Positions 1 through 4,735 of a stretch of DNA of 6,524 bases are shown here, piece after piece (the first letter of the stretch is position 1; each line of letters opens with the position of its first letter). The translations under genes were made by a program, and so were the position numbers. The notes under the pieces were generated by a model. That model saw only the letters and a program-made list of their open reading frames with translations, was not told where the DNA came from and did not search any database. The DNA comes from Chersky-822 sp035553055 (lineage in GTDB: Bacteria; Actinomycetota; Actinomycetes; Streptosporangiales; Streptosporangiaceae), in NCBI GenBank assembly GCA_035553055.1, contig DATNEK010000234.1, forward strand, positions 1-6,524, in the 5' to 3' direction.

Positions 1-997
1 CGAGGACTCGGCGGAACTCCACCGAGATCCGGTCGGCTCTGGTGTGCAGTTCAGCGGCGATATCGAGCGGGAACTCCAGGCCTGACAGCGCGCGCCGCTG
101 CAGATCCAGGTCTTCTTCGAAGATCGTCAGCTCGTATTTCGCGGCGCTGTCGGCCTGTTCGGAGTCGGCGAGGCCGGGGCCGGTCACCGTCTGGTACACC
201 CGGCAGCCGCGTTCGTCTTCCGGCGTCACGACGAAGGTCAGGAACTGCCAGCCTTCCGCGTCGAGGAACTCGAGCAGCAGCGTCGCGGTCAATGGCGCCT
301 GATACCGGTAGGTCATGCGCCGCCGCTGCACGGCCGGCCGAGAGCCGTCGAGAACCGCCGGGTCGGTCAGGTTGGTGAACGTATGCTCACGCACCGCCGT
401 GAACGACAGGCCGTGCCTGGCGACGTCCGCCCGGGGGATCGGCTCGGGGCCCGCGCCGCCGATCGTCGCCGCGTGCACGAACGGCAGGTGTGCCTCGTCG
501 AGGAAGTTGTCGATCAGCATCGCCGCGTTGGCCTCCACGCGGAGCGCAGGAAGCCGGACGGTCGCGATGCCCTCGCCGTCCAGCGGCACGCCAGGCATCA
601 GTTCCGGCAGGGGAGTGCGCGGCGGCAGCGGGGCCAGCCACACCAGGCCATCCCGCTCGGCGACCTGCGCCGGGCGGGACAGCGCGGCGCGCGCCGGGAT
701 CTGCGCGGCGTACTCAAGCGCTGGAATCTCCACGCACCGGCCGTCAGGGGCGAACCGCCACCCGTGATACATGCACCGCAGCGTGCCATCGCTCAAGTAG
801 CCGGCCGACAAGCGTGCGCGCCGGTGCGGGCAGGCATCGGCGAACGCCGTCACCTCATCACCGAAGCGGACCAGGACCCAGCCCCTGCCTGCCAGCCTGA
901 CCGCAACTGGCTCATCGGCGACTTCGGACGATAGCGCTACCGGGTGCCAGAACTCCGCCAATGCCGGATGCCCGTTGGTGAACTCTCCCGAACTCAT
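1..997 (-). CDS. Rieske [2Fe-2S] aromatic-ring-hydroxylating oxygenase, alpha subunit (3' end off window)
   Basis: The reverse strand reads open from ATG at 997 to the left edge, giving 332 residues with no stop. The N-terminal Rieske domain (about 15-125) has the cluster ligands C56, H58, C75 and H78 in the pattern CPH...CMYHGW. The catalytic domain carries D167-x2-H170-x4-H175 in a DEAHLPFVH segment, the mononuclear Fe(II) site typical of vanillate demethylase (VanA)-like oxygenases. D296 in FEEDLDLQ is a candidate third iron ligand by family resemblance. VanA-like proteins are about 350 residues, so only a short C-terminus should be missing. Family role: O2- and NAD(P)H-dependent hydroxylation or demethylation of an aromatic or related substrate in the cytoplasm, with a separate reductase; the substrate cannot be inferred here. 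ATG 997 follows a G-rich GATGGGGAC; an in-frame TTG at 1027 has AGGAG only 3 bases upstream, too close. It lies 65 bases downstream of a co-directional small membrane protein gene. Confidence 0.93.
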   Translation of the reverse strand, partial: MSSGEFTNGHPALAEFWHPVALSSEVADEPVAVRLAGRGWVLVRFGDEVTAFADACPHRRARLSAGYLSDGTLRCMYHGWRFAPDGRCVEIPALEYAAQIPARAALSRPAQVAERDGLVWLAPLPPRTPLPELMPGVPLDGEGIATVRLPALRVEANAAMLIDNFLDEAHLPFVHAATIGGAGPEPIPRADVARHGLSFTAVREHTFTNLTDPAVLDGSRPAVQRRRMTYRYQAPLTATLLLEFLDAEGWQFLTFVVTPEDERGCRVYQTVTGPGLADSEQADSAAKYELTIFEEDLDLQRRALSGLEFPLDIAAELHTRADRISVEFRRVL

Positions 998-1062
998 GTC
1001 CCCATCATCACCGACGCCGCCGGCCAAAGACTCCTGCCGCGGTAAGTCCCGATCGCCGGTGT

Positions 1063-1230
1063 CTAGGGCCAGGCCGCCGGGGCGACGGCGGCGCCGATCA
1101 GGATGATCAGTGCAAGGACCACGGCGGCGATCGCAAGCACGCGGACGATCCGGGTGGCCCGCTTCTTGAAGGGCGGCCGCCGGGGCTGGTAGTAGGGCGC
1201 TCCACGGTACGCCGGTGGGAGTTGGGTCAT
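1063..1230 (-). CDS. Small single-pass membrane protein, 55 residues, function unknown
   Basis: The reverse-strand frame from ATG 1230 to TAG 1063-1065 encodes 55 residues. Residues 1-20 are Pro/Tyr-rich (TQLPPAYRGAPYYQPRRPP), residues 21-30 are basic (FKKRATRIVR), and about 31-50 form one hydrophobic helix (VLAIAAVVLALIILIGAAVA), ending AAWP. A cytoplasmic N-terminus with a single C-terminal membrane span is the simplest topology. Support for a real gene is an SD (ACGGAG, 1238-1243) with 7-base spacing, a stop just after the helix, and a candidate promoter upstream. I do not recognise a named family; Pro/Tyr-rich tails on small membrane proteins are common in actinomycetes. It is probably co-transcribed with the Rieske oxygenase gene, but nothing shows a functional link. 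Confidence 0.75.
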   Translation of the reverse strand: MTQLPPAYRGAPYYQPRRPPFKKRATRIVRVLAIAAVVLALIILIGAAVAPAAWP

Positions 1231-1237
1231 TGTGCGG

Positions 1238-1243
1238 CTCCGT
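1238..1243 (-). promoter_or_regulatory. Ribosome binding site of the 55-residue membrane protein
   Basis: The reverse strand reads ACGGAG, 7 bases before ATG 1230. This is among the clearest SD sequences in the window and is the main argument that the small downstream frame is translated. Confidence 0.65.
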
Positions 1244-1246
1244 GTT

Positions 1247-1273
1247 CCCGCAGGCTACCCTGCGTGCTGCGGG
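1247..1273 (-). repeat. Inverted repeat in the leader of the small membrane protein gene
   Basis: Arms CCCGCAG (1247-1253) and CTGCGGG (1267-1273) are exact reverse complements. A competing inner pairing GCAGG/CCTGC (1250-1254 with 1259-1263, loop CTAC) is also possible. On the minus-strand transcript this lies just upstream of the SD, inside the predicted ~80-base leader, so it could shape 5' UTR structure. It has no T-tract and is not placed as a terminator. In a GC-rich genome a 7-bp stem can arise by chance. Confidence 0.4.
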
Positions 1274-1318
1274 CGGCAAGCGAGCGCGGACCTAGTGGGT
1301 CGCGACACCGTTGGCCTG

Positions 1319-1348
1319 ATTGTAAATCGCATTGCCGGAGCAGGTCGA
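1319..1348 (-). promoter_or_regulatory. Candidate vegetative sigma promoter for the small membrane protein and oxygenase genes
   Basis: Read on the minus strand, TCGACC (1348-1343; four of six matches to TTGACA) is followed after 18 bases by TACAAT (1324-1319), a strong -10 hexamer in this GC-rich sequence. Transcription would start near 1312, giving a leader of about 80 bases that contains the hairpin at 1247-1273 and the SD at 1238-1243. The assignment rests on sequence match only. Confidence 0.5.
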
Positions 1349-1412
1349 CAGATAAGTGACTCAGGGGCCGGGCGCGTCAGTGGTTCCGCCGGATAAGAAC
1401 GGTTCGACTGGT

Positions 1413-1418
1413 TACTGT
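1413..1418 (+). promoter_or_regulatory. -10 box for a probable leaderless pncA transcript
   Basis: TACTGT fits the actinobacterial -10 consensus TANNNT and ends 6 bases before GTG 1425. The predicted transcription start would coincide with the start codon. No SD is visible before GTG 1425 or GTG 1428, and no convincing -35 element is present at 16-19 bases upstream, a frequent situation for leaderless actinobacterial genes. Confidence 0.45.
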
Positions 1419-1424
1419 GGCTAA

Positions 1425-2003
1425 GTGGTGAACGCGGGCGCGAGAGCGCTATTGGTCGTCGACGTCCAGAACGACTTCTGCGAAGGCGGATCGCTGGCAG
1501 TGGCCGGAGGCGCGGCCGTCGCGGCAGCGATCACCGATTTCCTGGCCAGCCCGGCTGCCGATCGATACATGCACGTCGTGGCCACCCAGGACCACCACGT
1601 CGACCCTGGCTCGCACTTTTCCGTCGAGCCGGACTTCGTCGATAGCTGGCCGGCGCACTGCGTCGCGGAAACACCAGGCGCTCAGTTCCATCCGGCTTTG
1701 AACACCAGCCGCTTTGAAGATGTCTTCCGCAAGGGCGAGTACGCGGCGGCCTACAGCGGATTCGAAGGCCGCGGCGGCGGGTTCACCTCGCTCGCGGACT
1801 GGCTGGCCTCGCGCGGGGTGGGAGCCGTTGACATCGCCGGGATCGCCACTGACTACTGCGTCAAGATGACGGCGATCGATGCGATCAAGCTCGGACTTGA
1901 CGTCAGGGTGTTGGTCGACCTCACGGCCGGAGTCGGGGCCGCTACGACCGCGGCCGCCGTCAGGCAGTTGCGGTCGCTCGGAGTCGAGCTCATCGGTCTG
2001 TAA
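1425..2003 (+). CDS. pncA: Nicotinamidase / pyrazinamidase (isochorismatase-like hydrolase)
   Basis: The 192-residue product hydrolyses nicotinamide to nicotinate and ammonia in the NAD salvage (Preiss-Handler) pathway; the family also activates pyrazinamide. The catalytic triad is D13 (VVDVQNDFCEGGSLAV), K103 (FRKGEY) and C145 (GIATDYCV). The metal-site residues are D56, H58 and H64 (QDHHVDPGSHFS) and H78 (WPAHCV), matching D49, H51, H57 and H71 of the Mycobacterium tuberculosis enzyme as I recall it, with D8, K96 and C138 as its triad. The AYSGFEG and LVDLTAGV segments are also conserved. Length is normal for the family (about 186). The start is GTG 1425 or the adjacent GTG 1428; 1425 is preferred because the -10 box spacing predicts a leaderless start there. 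The gene diverges from the membrane protein/oxygenase pair. All key residues are present, so it should be active. Confidence 0.96.
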   Translation: MVNAGARALLVVDVQNDFCEGGSLAVAGGAAVAAAITDFLASPAADRYMHVVATQDHHVDPGSHFSVEPDFVDSWPAHCVAETPGAQFHPALNTSRFEDVFRKGEYAAAYSGFEGRGGGFTSLADWLASRGVGAVDIAGIATDYCVKMTAIDAIKLGLDVRVLVDLTAGVGAATTAAAVRQLRSLGVELIGL

Positions 2004-2040
2004 GCTGGATGCCAGCGCAGCGAGCAGATCGTGGCTGGAT

Positions 2041-2190
2041 GTGGTGAGCGTGGATCCTCAGCTCAAAAAACTGTCGCTGCTGGAAGCGATCGCCTTGGTC
2101 ACGGACGTAGCTAGCCGTGCGGACCAGGTAGCGCAGGGCCTGCGCGCGCTGCGTGAGCCGCAAGCGGGCTTGACGATCACCTTGGGGTGA
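2041..2190 (+). CDS. Possible small orphan protein, about 48-50 residues
   Basis: The frame starting GTG GTG AGC GTG (2041, 2044 or 2050) ends at TGA 2188-2190, just before the antiporter promoter. The product SVDPQLKKLSLLEAIALVTD... is mostly helix-forming, with a leucine/alanine-rich amphipathic middle (about residues 8-38) and a short tail ending TITLG. I recognise no family and see no signal peptide or membrane span. Third codon positions are mostly G or C but less strictly than in pncA. No clear SD precedes any candidate start. A 12-codon frame (ATG 2009 to TGA 2045-2047) ends overlapping GTG 2044 in GTGA, so coupling is conceivable. Because it fills most of the 209-base gap between pncA and the antiporter, it may be real, but non-coding sequence is a serious alternative. 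Confidence 0.4.
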   Translation: MVSVDPQLKKLSLLEAIALVTDVASRADQVAQGLRALREPQAGLTITLG

Positions 2191-2197
2191 GGCTGGG

Positions 2198-2205
2198 TAT
2201 ATATC
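2198..2205 (+). promoter_or_regulatory. -10-like TATATATC box for a probable leaderless antiporter transcript
   Basis: An A/T stretch (TATATATC) is conspicuous in very GC-rich sequence and ends 7 bases before ATG 2213. There is no SD between it and the start codon. TTGACG occurs at 2170-2175, but the 22-24 base separation is too long for a standard -35, so only the -10 is supported. Confidence 0.42.
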
Positions 2206-2212
2206 GCCGTCA

Positions 2213-3706
2213 ATGATGACGACGCGCGATCTCGGTCTCATACTGCTCACCGGCGCCACCGTGGTGCTGGCAGCGATCATGGCGGCCAGGGTCGCGCACG
2301 GAATCGGCTTGCCGAGCCTGCTGCTCTTTCTTGGCCTCGGCCTCGCGCTTGGCGAGGCGGGGCTGGGCGTGCAGTTCAACAACGCCGGGCTGGCCCAGGA
2401 GCTTGGGCTCGGTGCGCTCATCCTGATACTCGCCGAAGGCGGCCTGACGACCAACTGGGGACACGCCAAGGCGGCCGCCCCGGCTGCGCTGAGCCTGGCC
2501 ACCGTCGGCGTGACCGTGAGCGTCTTCGTCGTCGCCGCGACGAGCCGGTGGCTGCTGCACCTGAGCTTGCGGGAGTCATTGCTGCTCGGAGCCGTGCTGG
2601 CGCCGACCGACTCGGCCGCGGTGTTCTCCGTGCTTCGGAAGCTGCCGCTGCCACCTCGGCTCGCCGGCATGCTGGAAGGCGAGTCCGGCCTGAACGACCC
2701 TCCTTCCGTGCTCGCGGTGACGCTGCTCAGCGACGTCGGCCGGCACCCGGTCGCCGCGCTGATCGGCGGTGAGGTCGTCTACCAGCTCGCCGTCGGCGCC
2801 GCGGTCGGGCTGGTAGTTGGGTGGGTCGGCGCGCAGGCACTACGGCGGGTGGCTCTGCCCGCTTCTGGTTTGTACCCGCTCGCGATCCTGGCGCTGATCA
2901 CCGCTGGCTACGGCGCGGCGTCGCTGGCCCGTGCCAGCGGTTTTCTCGCCGTCTACGTGGCGGCGCTCGTGCTTGGCAACGCCCGGCTACCGCACGGCCC
3001 GGCTATACGCGGCTTCGCGGAAGGCGTCGCCTGGCTGGCTCAGATCGGGTTGTTCGTGATGCTCGGGCTGCTTGCCTCGCCGGCCAGACTGCCGGCGCAG
3101 ATTCTGCCTGCCCTGGTTGTCGGATCGGTGCTCGCGCTGCTGGCCAGGCCCGCTGCTGTGCTAGCGGCGACGCTACCGCTCCGGCTGCCCTGGCGTGAGC
3201 AGTCGTTCTTGTCATGGGCCGGGCTCCGTGGCGCCGTCCCGATCGTGCTCGCCACCATCCCGGTGAGCGCCCGCGTTCCCGGTTCAACCCGGCTATTCGA
3301 CATCGTGTTCATCGTGGTGGCCGTCAACACCATGCTGCAGGGTCCCACGCTGCCGTGGGCAGCGCGGCGGCTGCGGGTGATCGCGCCGGCGGAGCCGCTC
3401 GATGTGGATGTCGAGGCGGCGCCGCTCGAGGCGCTGCACGCCGACCTTCTGCAGGCGCAGATCCCGCCTGGATCCCGGCTGGATGGCGTGGAGATCTTCG
3501 AGCTGCGGCTGCCACCCGAAGCCAACCTGGCTCTCATCGTTCGCGACGGGAAGGGATTCGTGCCAGGACCCACGACCGCGCTGCGGTCGGGCGACCGGCT
3601 GCTCATCGTCGCCTCCGCGGCTGTGAGGAAACAGACCGAGCGGCGGCTGCGCGCAGTTAGCCGGGCCGGGAAGCTCGCCGGCTGGTTCGGCGAATACGGC
3701 CTGTGA
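2213..3706 (+). CDS. nhaP2: CPA1-type potassium/proton antiporter with C-terminal TrkA-C domain (NhaP2/CvrA-like)
   Basis: The 497-residue protein is a multi-pass inner-membrane cation/proton exchanger. Residues 1 to about 385 form the Na+/H+ exchanger domain, with hydrophobic segments starting at residues 7-28. Family signatures are APTDSAAVF (D133), EGESGLNDP (E157, N161, D162; the proposed ion-binding ND pair) and WAGLRGAVPIVLA (335-347). After a charged linker (about 390-405), residues 405-480 resemble the TrkA-C/RCK_C ligand-binding fold (ELRLPPEANLALIVRDG...LRSGDRLLIVAS), the architecture of NhaP2/CvrA K+/H+ antiporters that export K+ and control cell volume or pH. Length is slightly shorter than the enterobacterial form, which is about 570-580. 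The start is ATG 2213 (or 2216), chosen because the hydrophobic region begins at once and a -10 box lies directly upstream. Ion specificity (K+ or Na+) is inferred from domain structure; the symbol denotes the family, not proven orthology. Confidence 0.93.
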   Translation: MMTTRDLGLILLTGATVVLAAIMAARVAHGIGLPSLLLFLGLGLALGEAGLGVQFNNAGLAQELGLGALILILAEGGLTTNWGHAKAAAPAALSLATVGVTVSVFVVAATSRWLLHLSLRESLLLGAVLAPTDSAAVFSVLRKLPLPPRLAGMLEGESGLNDPPSVLAVTLLSDVGRHPVAALIGGEVVYQLAVGAAVGLVVGWVGAQALRRVALPASGLYPLAILALITAGYGAASLARASGFLAVYVAALVLGNARLPHGPAIRGFAEGVAWLAQIGLFVMLGLLASPARLPAQILPALVVGSVLALLARPAAVLAATLPLRLPWREQSFLSWAGLRGAVPIVLATIPVSARVPGSTRLFDIVFIVVAVNTMLQGPTLPWAARRLRVIAPAEPLDVDVEAAPLEALHADLLQAQIPPGSRLDGVEIFELRLPPEANLALIVRDGKGFVPGPTTALRSGDRLLIVASAAVRKQTERRLRAVSRAGKLAGWFGEYGL

Positions 3707-3747
3707 TACAACGGCAGCGCCTGATCAGCCGGGGAAGGCAGGGCAGG

Positions 3748-3804
3748 ATGAAAATCTCTCGCGTCGGTGCCATACTCGCGACCGCGGTCGCGATGTATAC
3801 CTGA
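3748..3804 (+). CDS. Signal-peptide-like mini reading frame, 18 codons (leader peptide or gene remnant)
   Basis: ATG 3748 to TGA 3802-3804 encodes MKISRVGAILATAVAMYT: a basic start (K2, R5) followed by a hydrophobic run, as at the beginning of a secretion signal. A purine-rich stretch (GGGGAAGG, 3731-3738, then AGGGCAGG up to the ATG) could serve as ribosome binding site. It starts 41 bases after the antiporter stop and ends 4 bases before the favoured DUF1445 start at 3809. It could be a leader peptide that couples translation, the decayed 5' end of an exported-protein gene, or chance. No continuation is visible in another frame, because the DUF1445 frame begins immediately. Confidence 0.35.
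   Translation: MKISRVGAILATAVAMYT
3796..3801 (+). promoter_or_regulatory. -10-like box 7 bases before the DUF1445 start
   Basis: TATACC (within GTATACCTG) ends 7 bases before GTG 3809, the same spacing as the boxes before pncA and the antiporter, and there is no SD between. No -35 is recognisable. It could give an internal leaderless transcript; the match to TANNNT lacks the final T. Confidence 0.28.
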
Positions 3805-3808
3805 TCAA

Positions 3809-4600
3809 GTGGACGGCACGCTGACGCCGGCGACCGCCAGGAGCCGGTTCCGCGCCGGGCTTCGAGTGCCGACCGCGGGCTGCGCCACCGGCTTTTGCCA
3901 GGCCAACCTCGTCGTCGTGCCGCAAGAAGCGGCTGGCGATTTCGAGCGGTTCGTGCGCCTGAACCCCAAACCGTGCCCGCTGCTTGACATCACCGACCCA
4001 GGCAGCCCTGCCACCACGCTGGCACCGGGCGCCGACCTGCGCACCGACCTGCCCGCCTATCGGGTATGGGAGAACGGCAGGTGCGTGGCCGAGCCTGATG
4101 ACATCACCGGGTACTGGCGCGGCGACCTGGTCGCGTTCCTGCTCGGGTGCAGCTTCACCTTCGAGCGCGCGCTGCTGGCCGCCGAAGTGCCCGTGCGCCA
4201 CATAGAACAAGGCACGAATGTGCCGATGTTCATCACCAATCGGCAGTGCCAGCCGGCCGGGCGGTTTTCCGGCCCGCTGGTGGTCTCGATGCGGCCGGTG
4301 CCCGCTGCCCTGGTGGCTGTCGCTGCCGAGGTCACGGCTCGCTGCCCGGCCGCTCACGGCGCCCCGGTGCAGACTGGCGATCCGGCCGCGCTCGGCATCG
4401 CCGACTTGGCCCATCCTGACTTCGGCGATCCGGTCACGCCGCAGGGCAATGACGTCCCCGTCTTCTGGGCCTGCGGCGTGACGCCCCAGGTCGCGCTGAC
4501 TAATGCGAGGCTGCCGCTGGCCATTACGCACGCACCGGGGCACATGCTCGTCACCGACGTCCCTGACACGGACCTCATGCAGCCGGGCAGACCGGAGTAA
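3809..4600 (+). CDS. DUF1445 putative hydro-lyase (D-glutamate cyclase / UPF0317 family)
   Basis: The 263-residue protein matches the DUF1445 family along its whole length: ARSRFRAGLRVPTAG near the start, QANLVVVP, NPKPCPLLDITD, a central DLVAFLLGCSFTFE, HIEQGTNVPMFITNRQC, GPLVVSMRP, HGAPVQTGDPAALGIADL, VPVFWACGVTPQ and the C-terminal ITHAPGHMLVTDV. Bacterial members are annotated as putative hydro-lyases; the mammalian relative DGLUCY converts D-glutamate to 5-oxo-D-proline, so a D-amino acid or oxoproline substrate is a reasonable inference. It should be cytoplasmic. GTG 3809 is chosen because family members begin with a short acidic stretch directly before the ARxxFRAG motif; a longer form from GTG 3767 would add a basic 14-residue extension (PYSRPRSRCIPDQ) that looks untypical and has no SD. 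The CATGFC segment has two cysteines where relatives usually have other residues. None of the usual 5-oxoprolinase partner genes lies in the window. Confidence 0.92.
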   Translation: MDGTLTPATARSRFRAGLRVPTAGCATGFCQANLVVVPQEAAGDFERFVRLNPKPCPLLDITDPGSPATTLAPGADLRTDLPAYRVWENGRCVAEPDDITGYWRGDLVAFLLGCSFTFERALLAAEVPVRHIEQGTNVPMFITNRQCQPAGRFSGPLVVSMRPVPAALVAVAAEVTARCPAAHGAPVQTGDPAALGIADLAHPDFGDPVTPQGNDVPVFWACGVTPQVALTNARLPLAITHAPGHMLVTDVPDTDLMQPGRPE

Positions 4601-4625
4601 CGCCAACGGTTTTACCTAGCTGCTG

Positions 4626-4652
4626 GATACCCGGGAGTGCCGCTCGGGTATC
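4626..4652 (+). terminator. Hairpin after the DUF1445 gene, probable terminator without a T-tract
   Basis: GATACCCG (4626-4633) and CGGGTATC (4645-4652) are exact reverse complements with an 11-base loop; a bulged alternative adds a GAG/CTC inner stem. It begins 25 bases after the DUF1445 stop and ahead of the transpeptidase promoter region. No run of T follows, as is common for actinobacterial terminators; a regulatory operator is the alternative. Confidence 0.5.
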
Positions 4653-4657
4653 GGGAC

Positions 4658-4687
4658 GTGACACAAGGGTAGTCGCAGCGATACGGC
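4658..4687 (+). promoter_or_regulatory. Candidate promoter of the L,D-transpeptidase gene
   Basis: GTGACA (4658-4663; five of six matches to TTGACA) is followed after 18 bases by TACGGC (4682-4687), a poor -10. Transcription from near 4694 would give a leader of about 40 bases containing the SD at 4724 and would exclude the in-frame TTG at 4688 as a start. Confidence 0.3.
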
Positions 4688-4723
4688 TTGCTCGGGAGCA
4701 GTGTGGCAGGCCATGCGGTGAAC

Positions 4724-4729
4724 GGGGGA
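4724..4729 (+). promoter_or_regulatory. Ribosome binding site that fixes the L,D-transpeptidase start
   Basis: GGGGGA lies 6 bases before GTG 4736, ideal SD spacing. The longer alternatives TTG 4688 and GTG 4718 lack such a sequence, so this site decides the start. Confidence 0.7.
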
Positions 4730-4735
4730 AACGGC

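Noticed and set aside
315..934. Long plus-strand reading frames (about 136-183 codons) opposite the left-edge gene.
   Set aside because: They are antisense to the Rieske oxygenase, whose cluster and iron ligands are intact on the minus strand; the plus-strand products are low-complexity Arg/Ala-rich.
1353..1358. TTGCCG (1332-1337) with TAAGTG (1353-1358) as a plus-strand promoter for pncA.
   Set aside because: The 15-base spacer is too short and the -10 match is weak; TACTGT at 1413-1418 fits the start better.
1990..2670. 226-codon minus-strand frame opposite the antiporter 5' half.
   Set aside because: Its product has the Ser/Arg/Ala-rich composition of antisense GC-rich shadows, and the plus strand encodes a conserved transporter.
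3040..3711. 223-codon minus-strand frame opposite the antiporter 3' half.
   Set aside because: Antisense shadow with no recognisable motif; the antiporter TrkA-C domain is on the other strand.
3767..3808. Longer DUF1445 start at GTG 3767.
   Set aside because: No SD, and the extra 14 residues are basic and unlike the usual family N-terminus; GTG 3809 gives the typical length.
3725..4606. 293-codon minus-strand frame, longer than the gene opposite it.
   Set aside because: The plus strand shows DUF1445 motifs from end to end; the antisense product is Arg/Gly/His-rich with no family signature.
4688..4735. Longer transpeptidase start at TTG 4688 or GTG 4718.
   Set aside because: GTG 4736 has GGGGGA at ideal spacing, and the added residues carry no conserved signal; the likely promoter lies over 4658-4687.
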